Below are positions 35,175 through 46,439 of a DNA stretch of 64,000 nucleotides, piece after piece. A program made the translations under genes and the position numbers. This DNA is from Lactuca virosa (taxonomy: Eukaryota > Streptophyta > Magnoliopsida > Asterales > Asteraceae). The stretch's first letter is position 1. Every line of letters begins with the position of its first letter. Below the pieces are notes generated by a model. That model was not told where the DNA came from. It did not search any database and was given only the letters and a program-made list of their open reading frames with translations. Where the stretch lies: assembly GCA_928212115.1 (NCBI GenBank), contig CAKMRJ010003334.1, positions 17,432,728 to 17,496,727 of the forward strand. Reading direction: 5' to 3'.

Positions 35175-36866
35175 TGTAACATCCGGATACCCAGGTATCT
35201 TATTTTAAGTGTTTTTAGTGAATTTTAGAGAGGGACTCGGCGAGTAGGTGCTCAGACTCGCCGAGTAGAATCGCGCATTGTCAGCCTGGATTTAATGAAT
35301 GGACTCGGCGAGTCCATGCTTGGACTCGGCGATTCCGCGTTGTTAAATGAAGCCCTAATTTTCGGGGCTTGTGCCCTATTTAAAGGCCTTTATGGCCGTC
35401 ATTTGAGGCCACCTTGTTCCAGAGAAACCCTAGAGAGAGTGAGGAAGGCTTGAGTGCAAGAAAGGGCTTATAATCTTCATTTTGGGGTGGTTTTTGCTAG
35501 AAAAAGAAGAGAGGATCCATCTAGAACGTGAAGGGAGCTTGGATTGGAGCTAATCATCTTGAGATATTGTATCTGGAGGTATAATTCCTTCTTTTTCGTG
35601 TTGATATGACAGATTTCATGATTTTAGGGTTTTTACCTCCCTTTTATATAAGATCTAGTGAGTATGAGGTCCCCTTTGTGTTGAAAATATCAGATCTGGA
35701 CCTTGAGAGGTCCATAGAGTCACTACCTTCTAGCTTTTTGCAAGCAAATAAGCAATTGGAGACTAGGTTGCCACTTCTAGTGATATTTCTCCATTTGAGG
35801 CTTGATATGGGTTGCATGCACGTAAAGGTTGCACCTTTACGTGACTTTTGAATGTTAGAAGGATGGATCTACTGTTTGGTGAAGCAGATCTGACCTCAAG
35901 AGATCTTTTGAGAGTTTTCATGGGAGGAACTCGCCGAGTCCATAAGGGACTCGACGAGTCGAGTCGGGTTGCCCCGTGACTCGCGACCTGTGACGACCCA
36001 TGGAGTATAGGGTTGACTCAGCGAGTCAAGGGAGGATCAGGGGCGAAGAGGGCAGGCGTGTACTCGTCGAGTCACCCTAGTGCACTCAGCGAGTCGGGTC
36101 AAAGTGTGGCTGTTGACTTTCGTTGACTTTTAGGGTTTCGGTCAACAGTTGGACTTTTGAGTCAAGGAGGGGTAAAATGGTCTTTTACCTTTCTGAGGGA
36201 TCGTAGAAGGGGGTTTAATCTAGCCTTTGAGAGCCATTACTTATTTGAGGATATTGTGTATGTGATTAGGCGGGGGCTAGATCAGTAGATTCGTGTGCGA
36301 GATCATCCGAGATACCCGAGGTGAGTCTTCTCACTATATATTACCTAGAGTGGTATTTATGTGTAGACCAAAGGGTCTTGTGTGCTATGTGTTATGTATA
36401 ATTATGTGCATTGTGATATATGTATGCTATGTGTTGTATAGACCGGACCGGAGGGTCCAATGATATAGACCGGACCGAAGGGTCCAACGATACAGACCGG
36501 ACCGAAGGGTCCAACGAGCTATGACCAGACCAGAGGGTCCAATGAGCTACGGGACTGGAGGGTCCCGCTGAGACACATCGACCGGAGGGTCGTATTGTAG
36601 CCTCGAGTGGCGTATGTGTAGTATGTGGTATTTTGGGGAACTTACTAAGCATTTATGCTTACAGTTGTTGTGTGATGTGTTTCAGGTACTAGCGAGGATC
36701 GCGGGAAGGCGCTAGCATGATCCGTATATAATGATGGAATTATGTATATGAGATCTTGGGACATGTTTTTGTTATGACACAGTGATACATTATGTTTTGT
36801 GATTGTCATGTGGTTGAAAGTTTGATTTGAAAATGAAAAGTTGTTTTGAAAATTTACGTTGTTACA
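35175..36866 (+). repeat. Solo LTR of a gypsy element
   Basis: 1,692 bp, TGTAACATCC to GTTGTTACA, with identical AAATT duplications (35170-35174, 36867-36871). Its layout matches the LTR of element 5 read in reverse: palindromes ACTCGCCGAGT / ACTCGGCGAGT on both sides of a CCTATTTAAAGG TATA-like motif (~35378), then a stem-loop array (36445-36592), then CTTACTAAGCATTTATGCTTAC. The TSD shows that unequal recombination between the two LTRs removed the interior. Confidence 0.92.
36445..36592 (+). repeat. Stem-loop array in the solo LTR
   Basis: Units GGACC-GGAG-GGTCC (36445), GGACC-GAAG-GGTCC (36472, 36499), GGGAC-TGGAGG-GTCCC (36551) and CGACC-GGAG-GGTCG (36579). Arms change between units but remain complementary. 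Confidence 0.8.
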
Positions 36867-36899
36867 AAATTCTCCCAGGCCACCAGGCATCATACATCA

Positions 36900-38375
36900 G
36901 GGCCTACCGCCTATCAAGACTGCTCTCTGGGCCTTCGGCCTGACTGGACCATCTTGTAGGGCCTACAGCCTATCTGGACCGCCTTTTGGGCCTTCATCTT
37001 GACTGGACCACCTCGTAGGGCCTACAGCCTATCCGGACCGCCCCGGGTATCTTGGCCTTCAGCACAAAGTAGAACTTCCTCAACCCAACAAACCATAACA
37101 TGTCTACATATATAATAACAATCAATAACCAACAAGTACAGGTAATCATACATATCTACCAGTCTAACACATATCCAGTGAATACAAGTAATCATACAAA
37201 TCTTCTTATCTATCATATAACCAGCATAATAATATCCAATATACCTGGATACATAGTCTAGTAGGTCGGCATTGGTGCCTTCGACCCACAATTACAATGA
37301 GTAAAACTCACCTCACAGACCGAAATATAGCTGAACAGATCATTGCTCCAAATGATGCCCCTACCGGTCACCTATACAATAAACATTGACCTAAACTCAA
37401 ACTACCATTCAAATTACCCAAAATACCCCTAAGTCAAACTTGGTCAACTTCTTGGTCAAAGCTGAAAGTCAAAAAGTCAAAGGGTCCATACAGGTTGAGT
37501 ACGTCATGCGTACTCAGTCACTACGCACGGCATAGTGAGACCCTTCCCTGGTTATGGGGCACGTCATCAGTACACGATGCGTACTCACGTCTATAACACA
37601 GACTTATTTAAGTGCTTATTACATTAAGATCTCACGTCCATAACTCATATTTAGTCCCAAATATCATTCTAATTCATAAATTTCAAACTTTATGACTTTG
37701 CATGGCTAGAAGGAGTCCAAAAACCAATACCCTAACTTAATACGCAAACCCAAGCATCATAACTCTTTCATGGAGGGAAAAAAGGGATCAAGATCACATT
37801 TTTATGGTTCCTAGCACTCAAAAACGTCCGAAATGACAACTCTTATGGTTTAGAGCAATCCATACTCATGAATACCAAGATTATGGGACCAAAATGCATA
37901 AAAACTTAAGAACTTGCAAGATCTACGGAAACATTCATCAAGTTCATAACTTTATACCTTATGGAGGTTGCTTGCAAGGTGAAAAACTCAGATCTACTAG
38001 GTTTGAAGTTGTCCAAAAGCACTACAAAGATCTTCTTCCTTCAAGGATGGACACCAAACACACATGTGGCTCAAAAACTCACAAATGAACACTAGAGTTT
38101 GTGATGGATCGATTTGGGAGGATGGAGGCTAGAAGTGGGAGGGATTATGAGAGTTAAGGTTGCTTAAATAGGGTTCAAACCCTCAAAATTAGGGTTTGCT
38201 CACCAGCTTTGTATGCATTGCATATACTATGAGTACGCCTGATGTACTCACATGATTCCACATTCCTTTTAATGAACTATGCCATGTGTATGCCATGCAT
38301 GGAATAAGGACCATTTTTGCAACAAATTTATACTTTGAAACCAGGAAGGAAAATACCTGATGTCTAGGTGTTACA
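36900..38375 (-). repeat. 5' LTR of element 1, truncated
   Basis: Collinear with 19180-20679 and ends in GGTGTTACA before the CTTTA duplication. The portion equal to 18873-19180, plus the PBS and the end of the leader, is missing: leader sequence CCAGGCATCATACATCAGG runs straight into the GGGCCTACCGCCTATC repeat block. Confidence 0.9.
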
Positions 38376-38380
38376 CTTTA

Positions 38381-40250
38381 CTAACGAGTTTTATTATTTT
38401 ATATGTGCATTTACCTTGTATCGGTTATTAAGCGAGACATATGGTGTTGAAGTTTCATTTTAAGTGCATAAATCTTATATTGAAGTTTCCAACATGGAAA
38501 AACATGTGACAAGTCTTGCAGCAGCCGAAAATGATGGCCAAATGTTATCTATTATATCCGGTTTTTTATTTGATATGTACCTTAGAGGGCTAAGTGAAAT
38601 CCAACTATCCATGTTTGTAACAATTGGTAAAAATTCGTTAGTGTTCGACGGTCAAATCACTGCGAACTGTTGTGTATTAAAGACCAATGTGTGTAATTTT
38701 ATGTTCATGTTGTATACTAAAGATATTGTATTCATAATTACTTTCAAAACATCTCAAACTGTTCAAATCATCTATCGCTGAAGATCGAATCGAAAATCAA
38801 GAAAAATTAATTCTATTTGTAACTTTAAAAATAATTTTTTGCATTAAGTATACTTGACAACTATTTATAATAAAATCGAATAGATTATGTTCTCCTAATT
38901 TTGTGGATATAAAGAACGTCCAAAACGAAGATCGTATGAAAAAGTTATGCCTCTTTAAACTTATAAAAATCAGTATTTATCTCATTTTTTCTTAAACGAA
39001 TTGTGCAGTGCTTCGTTTGAAATAGCTACGAACCTCGTAAATCGCTTTTGAGCACATTTTTGAACTAAGACTAAGGTCTATTATTTTATTACATTTTTAT
39101 AACATTTTTAATCTCGACCAAAATTAGATTCGTAAAATCTGTCGATACTGAAGCAATTAATCGTGAAACTTTAAATGTCGATTCCCGAAGTTTGGTATAT
39201 CCGAATTGATTTTAGTCTGCATTTCTGGAATTACAACAACCCATACATTAATCAGGCACTTTCAGAAAAATTTCACAAGACGATATGATGACACGAGAAT
39301 CGATAAATGAGATTTAAACCCCAAAAGTACATAACCCTTGTTTGTTTCCTAAAATATCTCTAAAAGTCAAACTTTAGACTTTCAATAATGTTGGAGTCTT
39401 CAAATGGAAGCTGCATCAACTACTTTTTCACTACCCCATACTCAATCCCTCTCTAGTCTCTCTCTCTCTCTCTACATCTTGTTCTCTCTTCCTTATAGAG
39501 CCACCACCAGAGGTCGTAACCGGCTGCCGGGAAAGAGCAATAGCTCTCCATCTATCCTTCAAATGCCTCACACAACCACCCCAATTAATCACCCACTGCT
39601 CCCACTAGCACCATGGATCGAAGGCAACAACTATGTTGTAAGCTTGCAGCCAAGAGAAGACACGCCCTCAAATTTGTTGTCCCCTCTCCCTCTCGCCATT
39701 TCATATTCATAAAAACCATTGTCTCCATCCATTATTTGTTGTGCTGCCTCCAATTTGCTCCACCCTATCCCTCCCTTTTTGTTTTCTTCTAATCGGGTCA
39801 GGAAGGAACCGCCAAGAGACCGCCGGAGCATCCTCCTAGCAGTGACCGTTGATGGCAGCTCTTACTGCTTTCATTTCCCTTCTTACTCCGAAAAAATCAA
39901 GCACCAATAGTGTTCGCTCCCTTGCACAACAAAATTTTCCACCACCGAACCACCCTCCCACTTCCCTGATCTGTTGTCGTTCATGTTTCTTCCATTTCCG
40001 CGAATTGTGGTTGTCGGCGACGGAACGAAAGAACCAAAGGGAGCTCGTCGGAGATCGATGTCTTCCCTTCTTGCGTTCGCAAGCCACCTCCAGAGCTTCT
40101 GCCAACAGTTCTCGCGATCGCAAGCCACCGCCAAGATGCACCGTTCCCCCCATTTGTACATTAGAGAAATTTGGCGATAACAATCCCTTTAGTTGTGATA
40201 TTAAATCAAAATCAGCCCTTGATAGAAATCCGTGCAATCATGGTCCCTAT
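38381..40250. other. Intergenic between elements 1 and 3
   Basis: No gene recognised. Open frames at 38464-38781 (105 codons), 39404-39712 (102) and, overlapping on both strands, 39836-40289 have no known domain. A (CT)n run lies near 39454-39475. 38800-39400 resembles LTR or UTR sequence but has no partner here. Confidence 0.4.
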
Positions 40251-40452
40251 TGTAACGCCCAGAATCTAGAAACTAATTATGGAAATTAATCACCCATGCT
40301 AAAGGCCAACTCGTCGAGTTTAGGGAAGGAAACTCAACGTGTTGAAGGTCTTTGGCACGCGCATTTTTGAGGATCAACTCGACGAGTTGGTGAAGGCCAA
40401 CTCGACGATTTGGACGTTATTTGAGAAACCCTAATTTCGGGGTTTTGTACCT

Positions 40453-40460
40453 TATTTAAA
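40453..40460 (+). promoter_or_regulatory. Likely TATA box of element 3 LTR
   Basis: TATTTAAA follows CCCTAATTTCGGGGTTTTGT. The same arrangement precedes the presumed start site in the other gypsy LTRs here. Confidence 0.5.
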
Positions 40461-40982
40461 CACCTTAAGTCCCAGGTTTTGGCCTCATTTCCAGCCTCTT
40501 ACCTTAATCTCGAAAACCTAGAGCCTCCTTGAGTGTTGTGAGCCCATTTTAAGTACATTTTGGGGTGTTTGAAGCATATTGAAGGAAGAGGATCTTAGTG
40601 CAAGGTGGGGATTCAAGAAGGAGCTTTCAGATCTCGATTCCTTGCTCCATTTCCATCATTTTTCGGGTATAAAGTCTCAACCTTGCTTATTATATGCTTA
40701 GATCTCCTTGTTAGGGCTAGTTTCCACGGTCTAGCCAAGTTTGTTAGGTTGATGGGGGTGTTGGTCTTCCCAAAGGAGTTATTCTTTCAGATCCATGGTT
40801 CTTGGGAGCTCTTGTGGCATAAAGGTGCCAACTTTATGGTCTTAAGGGCTCCATGAATCCATTAAGCCCTTCTTTTGGTCTCTTTTGAGCTTTTGAGCTT
40901 CTTCTAGCCTTGCATGAGAGTAAAGTTGGAAACTTTACATGACCTTTCAACCTTTAAGGTCCAGATTTGCATCCATGAAAGA

Positions 40983-41211
40983 CCAGGAGGTGGCTCCTGG
41001 CACACTATATGCAAGACCAGAGTCTGAACTCTAGCAAGTAATTAGTTAAGTAGTATAGTTTGTATGCTAGTTGTCTTTGTGATGCTTGCATGGAAGACCA
41101 AGAGGTGGCTCTTGGCACTTGTCTGTAAGACCCAGGGTTGTGGCCCCCGGCCTGGCAAGAAAGACCACGAGGCGGCTCGTGGCATAATGGCAAGACTATG
41201 GTTGGCACATA
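40983..41211 (+). repeat. Covarying stem-loop array in element 3 LTR
   Basis: CCAGGAG-GTGG-CTCCTGG (40983-41000), AGAGT-CTGA-ACTCT (41019-41032), CCAAGAG-GTGG-CTCTTGG (41098-41115), CCACGAG-GCGG-CTCGTGG (41165-41182) and CTATG-7 nt-CATAG (41195-41211). Three units share the context GAC(stem)GTGG(stem)GCA and differ at the same arm position with matching change on the other arm. Confidence 0.85.
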
Positions 41212-41551
41212 GCACTCTTATTGATTATGGTATATGGATGACATGTATGGTTCATGATTATGTATGACATGTATGGATCGGTTGATATATATGGTATGTG
41301 GTACTTGGGGAACTCACTGAGCTTTGTGCTTACGGTTTTCAGTTTATGTTTCAGGTACTCTAGTTTTCAAATGAGAGAGCTCGGGACGATCGCAGCGCAT
41401 ACACCCGTGTTTTCCGCAATGTGTGATTTCTGGGAATTAACTCTGATAATTGTTTTATTCGAAATGCTTTTCTATGTTTGATCAAAAGTTATATTAGTGT
41501 TTGGAATATAATAAAAATGAAAATTTTACCCTTGATTTTTGGGTCATTACA

Positions 41552-41567
41552 AGTCGGTATCAGAGCC
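41552..41567 (+). other. Primer binding site of element 3
   Basis: AGTCGGTATCAGAGCCTT directly after the LTR. It matches the initiator tRNA-Met complement TGGTATCAGAGC with one changed base (first T to C). Confidence 0.85.
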
Positions 41568-42337
41568 TTAGTTTGAGGGATTTGGGCATACTATCGGGTG
41601 TGCCTGAACTCAAATTGAGGGCTTGGTGAAATTTTTTCTAAAATAATCATTTAACTAAAAAGGAATTTTAATAAAAAAAAAGGGGTGTAATGCGTGCAAT
41701 CGGCCGAGCTCAAGTAAGTGGTTCCCAAAGTACCAATACATGTTTATTATGTGATATGATATGACCATGTGAATCGCATGCTAGATTAGGGTTAAGGATC
41801 TGCTCAGTATTATATGATGGGAGGGATGCCTTTATATGCCTGATTGTATGAGCTTTAGTATTACATGCTAGTTTGTATGTCTGATAAGTGGATAGAATGG
41901 CTTGATTAGAGTATGTTGGTTCGATTTTCCGTTGCCTGAATGTTGCTTGCTTTGTGCTTTGTGGGACTTTTGGTGGTGTGAACTGATTGCTAAGTGAATA
42001 TGCTAAGTCACATGTGGCACAGGTTAAATAATCTTAGAATGATGGATTAGACCCTATTGCGCAGCTCTTGTCTGAGTCCAACCATTCTAGGGTTGAGTCT
42101 TTTACTCGAAGTATTATCTGATCTTTGTTTCATGTGACTATATTCATGAGGAAGTTAGTAGACCTTAGTGGAAGTCTTTCAGCAGCTGAGGGTTGGGTGA
42201 GGTCGGGAACCCAGGAGAGCCTAGGTTATGCTTCAGTGGGTTAGTGAAGCGGTTTAGTGAGTTTTATGCTTTGGTTTGGGAGAGTGACTTAGAGGATTCG
42301 GGAGGATTGCTGAGGAAAGTATGGATAGGTGTGGAAG

Positions 42338-42358
42338 GTAGTATTGGGCCCGTACTAC
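42338..42358 (+). promoter_or_regulatory. Self-complementary leader motif, element 3
   Basis: GTAGTA-TT-GGGCCC-G-TACTAC, 117 nt before the gag ATG at 42475. It has one extra base in one arm relative to elements 1 and 2. Confidence 0.6.
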
Positions 42359-42474
42359 TGAAATCACAGGATCCATACTCGAATCAGCGAGAGCCTTGGA
42401 GAATCTAAGGAGCTTGTGGGAAGAAATTTTCGAGCTTGTTCTGATTGTTGTCTTCTGGGTATTTCAGTTTGCAG

Positions 42475-42890
42475 ATGAGTTCTCATGGAGGTGGTTCTGG
42501 TTTTGGTTCTGGTTCAGGTTCCGACTCAAGTGCAGGTACTGAGTCGATTAGTGATCAGTTGCGGGAGTTCATCTCATCGGAGGTTTATCGCTGTGTTTCA
42601 GAGTTATTGGATGAGCGCTTGGGCGCGTTTTGTGTTGAGATTATGGCTATCGTTGGAGCTCGCACTCCTTCTTTTCGGGAGTTCCATGCTTGTGGAGATC
42701 CAGCATTCCATGGGGAGAGGGACCCCATTGTCAGTAGGAGGTGGTTAGCGGATGTGGCTAACGCGTTCAGGATGAGTTTCTGCCCTGAGGAGGCGAAGGT
42801 CAGATATGCTTCCTGCCTACTGAAGGACAGGGCACGAGATTGGTGGGAGGAAGTCGGTAGTGAGTTGGGTGATGATGTTGTGGATCCTAT
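42475..42890 (+). pseudogene. Element 3 gag, N-terminal part
   Basis: ATG at 42475 begins MSSHGGGSGFGSGSGSDSSA, a Gly/Ser-rich start typical of this group. It continues DQLREFISSEVYRCVSELLD, FREFHACGDPAFHGERDPIV and WLADVANAFRMSFCPEEAKV, with the capsid core motif RARDWWEEV. No stop occurs before element 4 inserts after ...DDVVDP. An earlier TTG at 42445 is not used as start. The frame resumes at 50855. Confidence 0.9.
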
Positions 42891-43740
42891 TGTTGGATTA
42901 GGTGTTTAAGCCCATAACTATAATTGGTATGTACTTGAATTGATAGCAGCACAGTCCTTTTGGGTTGCCCTCAAACCTAGCAACTGGACAAGGAAATTAT
43001 GAAATGAGAGATATTGATTTATTATAAGATTAATAAATTAATATAAATGATTTATTAATATGTTAAAAGATTAATATATTAATTAGAAATCATAAGGTTT
43101 AATTAATAGTTAGCCAGAAATTAATTAGAATTAATTTTGGGATTAATTGTATTAATTATAAAGTGTAGGGACTAGTTTGCAATTATCAAATAGTTGAGTG
43201 GAAGGCTCCAGAACCTCCTTGGAAGGAGGTGGACGAAATCTATAGGGGAAACCCTAAGGATTTCGTCCAAGGGGCTTGGATAAGGCCTTTAGATTAGCTT
43301 AGGCCCCAAGCAAAGGAGTATTAGGGCTTTCCCTAAACCCTAGATCCCTCAGCTATATAAGGAGCCTCCCAGCTCCTAAATTCGGCCACTCCTTCCCCTT
43401 GTGAAACCCTAGGGCCAATTTTTGCATACCCTACTCTCTCTCCTTCAAGTTTCCTTCTTGCTAGCTTTTGGGTGTGACTCCATTATAGGCATTACATTTG
43501 TGGTGCTAGGCTTCCAAGAAGATCAAGTTCAAGAGGATCAACAATTTTTTGCTATAACAATTGAAAGGTATGTAATTCTAAAACCCTAGTTTGTTAATTT
43601 CAAAAATAGCCTCTCTCCTCTAGGTTCTTATTTTGCAATTCAAAGTTATATGTTCAATAGTTAAAACATAGATCCAAAGTAGGTTGCATGTGAACTTAGG
43701 AATTGTTTTCTAGTTTATTTGTTTCACCTAAAACCCATCA
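42891..43740 (+). repeat. 5' LTR of element 4
   Basis: 850 bp, TGTTGGATTAGG to AAAACCCATCA. AGCTATATAAGGAG at about 43351-43364 is a good TATA box, so transcription should start near 43385. Confidence 0.93.
43352..43359 (+). promoter_or_regulatory. TATA box of element 4 LTR
   Basis: CTATATAAGG in the 5' LTR, also kept in the 3' LTR near 50468. Confidence 0.65.
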
Positions 43741-43741
43741 A

Positions 43742-43755
43742 TGGTATCAGAGCCA
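43742..43755 (+). other. Primer binding site of element 4
   Basis: TGGTATCAGAGCC one base after the LTR, complementary to initiator tRNA-Met. Confidence 0.93.
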
Positions 43756-44252
43756 TTGTTTGTTTTAAATTGAATTGCTATAATAGTTGAATTGCAAATT
43801 AGGGTTTATAGCCATTAAACCCTAAAGGCCAAGATTTTCGATTTTTAGGGTTTTGATTCATAGGGTTTTCGAAAAAGCCTAGCCTCCATTAACCCTAATC
43901 GAAATTAGGGTTAGGGTTTTGGAAACCCTAGCCTCCTCCCTTGATTTCCGAATTTTACATGGTAATTTAGGGTTTCTTGTTTTGGGATAATTGTTGCCTT
44001 ATTGGATAATTAAGAAAAATAAGGAAATTATCCTATCCCCTTATTTTCGAAATCTAGAAGGGATATGGATTAGGATTAAATTAATTGTTTAATTTAATTA
44101 GATAATCCTTACAAGATTTAATAAATTAGTTAAAAGTTAATTAATAGATAAATATTAAATCTAGTTATTTGGTTTATTTTTAAATTTAAAATTAATAGCT
44201 TAATTTTCGAAATTTATATATAAACCCTAAAGTTTTAAAAAGTTTAAAACAC

Positions 44253-44299
<47 letters not shown>

Positions 44300-45094
44300 T
44301 AAAAGTTAAGTATTATATATATATAAGAATATGGTCAGTCAAATCGCTAGTATGCCTCATTCACGAAGCTAGTCTATAAGGAGGTATAAAGAAACTGCCT
44401 ATAAAATGGTAGTTGAATGGGTGTCCACTCTCACCCACCGCTTCCTTGATTAGTGGAGGGTCGTTAGCAGAACGGATTTGATAGGACAACTACATCTCAT
44501 TAAAAGTATAATGTCATTAAATAAAGTACTAGAACATTATTTTACAAAATCCCAACTCTAGTTACTTTAGGAAAAATGTGAAAAGTATGCTAATCCATGA
44601 AATTGCACATTATGCTTTATTGGTCGTTAGTGGAGCGTGTGTGGATTACCAGCACACTAATAGGCACTAATAAAGAGTAGTAATGGGTATCTCATAATTA
44701 TCATTTTGGTGGAGCGTGTGTGGTTTACCGGCACATCAATAATTAATGATAAAGACAATGAGGTTACCAAGCACATTTGCATGGTTATTCACATCTTGTT
44801 TGTGATCCTCGATATCCCAGTCACAAATAGAAGAGCATAATCCGAGATTAAAACATGCCATTGAATAGTTTCAATGTATCTCAAAAGGATTTAGGAATTT
44901 CACTTCATTTATTTTTGTCTAATGGTGGAATTGGTGAATCGTCATTCACCTACCTTTATGAAATTTACACTTGGATCTCGGCATCCCATTTCTAAGTTGT
45001 GAATCTTCATAGTTGGATCCTAACCTTGATATTATATCTTTGGGTTAAATATTGAGGTTTCTTGAAATCTAACTAAAACTTTCTTTCTTTTCAG
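43756..45094 (+). other. Leader of element 4
   Basis: About 1.3 kb of non-coding leader with many AACCCTAA-like motifs (43800-43930), an AT microsatellite (44256-44293) and two related GTGGAGCGTGTGTGG(A/T)TTACC segments (about 44631 and 44710) with inverted context. Confidence 0.6.
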
Positions 45095-46048
45095 ATGTCT
45101 ACTCCTGGAAACACTTCTGCTTCATCATCCTCCAACCACAACTTCTCTTTGCTCAACATTTGCTCCAAAGTCGTTATGGATGGCTCAAACTATAACGATT
45201 AGATGCGTAACATCAAAATGGCGCTTCGATTTGAGGACAAAGAATATGTTCTTGAAAAGGAGCTCAAAGAGCTTGATGAGTCTAAAGTTACTCCTGAAGA
45301 ATATGTTGCCTACAAGAAACACTATGATGGTGCTACCAAAGTGGCATGCATCATGGTCGCAACCATGTCCCCCCAGAACTGCAGAGGTACTATGAGGACT
45401 ACTGGCCCTTTGATATGAATAAGGACCTTATGGAAAAGTACCATAAGCGAGCTCGTCAAGAAAAGTTTGAAGTAGTCAAGTCACTCATGGCTTGCAAGAT
45501 GAAAGAAGGGGAGTCGGTTGTATCTCATGTGCAAAGAATGCAACGCTACATAGAGCATTTGGTCAAGCTCAACATTCACTTTGATGAGGAATTGGCCATT
45601 GACATGGTCTTGAACTCATTATCTAATTGTTATGGTCAGTTTATCCTAACTTACCATTTGAACAACACTGAGCAGACACTGGCCCAATTGCACAACTTGT
45701 TGTAGACAGCTGAAGCAGGGATGAAGGGTAAAAGTATAGCCTCCACTCCTGCAAGTGCCCCTGTCTTGGCTATTGGACGGGGAAAGGGGAAAAAGAGGAA
45801 AGGTCCTCCTAAGAAAAATTGGAAGAGCAAGGCTCAAGCTGGGTCATCTACAAATGGCCCAAAGGCTAAGCCCAATGCTACCATTCCCCATGTTTCTGAT
45901 CCAAAGGATGTTGATTGCTTTTATTGCAATGACAAAGGGCACTGGAAGAGAAGCTGCCCAAAATATTTGCAGGATATCAAAGATGGCAAAGTGAAGCCAT
46001 CTTCAGCAGGTACTTACAAACTCATTATCTTCTCGTTCATGGGTCCTT
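45095..46048 (+). pseudogene. Element 4 gag
   Basis: Copia-type gag. ATG 45095 begins MSTPGNTSASSSSNHNFSLL. An in-frame TAG at 45200-45202 stands where this family normally has Trp after SNYND. The frame continues MRNIKMALRFEDKEYVLEKE and then shifts in a C-run at about 45368. Next come ELQRYYEDYWPFDMNKDLME and ESVVSHVQRMQRYIEHLVKL up to a TAG at 45703-45705. The final part (45721-46048) is Lys-rich with the zinc knuckle CFYCNDKGHWKRSC (45916-45957), intact CCHC. Not translatable in full. Confidence 0.92.
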
Positions 46049-46420
46049 GATACAGGATGTGGTTTTCACATCTGTTCTGATTTGTAGGGGCTAAAAGAAA
46101 GTGAGGAGATAGAGTGAGGAAGGATAAACTTGATCATGTTGAAAAAAGAAGTATTCACCAGTAACTAAGATAGGAGTTTATCAACTTTTGCTTAGTAATG
46201 ATGTTAGATTAGATTTATTGAATTGTTGCTATTCGTCTGAGATGACGAGAAACATTATTTCATTTCATGCATTGTTCAGACAAGGTTTTAAATATTCTTT
46301 TAATGATTTGAATGGTTCAATTTTTGTTTATAAGAATGGTGATTTCATGTTTGAAGCTTTACCTTGTGATGGTGTGTATGAAACAGTGCTTTTGTGTTGA
46401 TAGCTTAGGAAATAGTGTAT
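46025..46420 (+). pseudogene. Element 4 protease region
   Basis: SWVLDTGCGFHICSD at 46037-46075 contains the retropepsin Asp-Thr-Gly (46049-46057), one frame off from gag. TAG follows at once, and the remainder is poor until LLSNDVRLDLLNCCYSSEMT (46188-46250). Confidence 0.85.
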
Positions 46421-46439
46421 TTAATATTGACTTGTCTAA

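Larger units (their letters stand above)
18873..38375 (-). mobile_element. Element 1: Ty3/gypsy chromovirus, minus, heavily nested
   Basis: An LTR retrotransposon flanked by identical 5 bp duplications CTTTA (18868-18872 and 38376-38380). On the minus strand the order is 5' LTR (truncated, 36900-38375), leader, gag, protease, RT, RNase H, integrase with chromodomain-like tail, polypurine tract, 3' LTR (18873-20679). It is split by element 2, a PIF/Harbinger element, a hAT MITE and a solo LTR. After subtracting these about 8.5 kb remain, a normal size for the Tekay/Del type suggested by the integrase tail. All coding domains carry stops or frameshifts, so it is dead. Confidence 0.93.
40251..41551 (+). 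repeat. 5' LTR of element 3
   Basis: 1,301 bp, TGTAACGCCC to GGGTCATTACA. Contains AACTCGTCGAGTT / AACTCGACGAGTT palindromes (40308-40400), TATTTAAA (40453-40460) as likely TATA box, and a stem-loop array at 40983-41211. Confidence 0.9.

Noticed and set aside
39836..40289. Overlapping 133- and 146-codon frames on opposite strands
   Set aside because: No recognised motif on either strand and no promoter or splice evidence; kept as unassigned.
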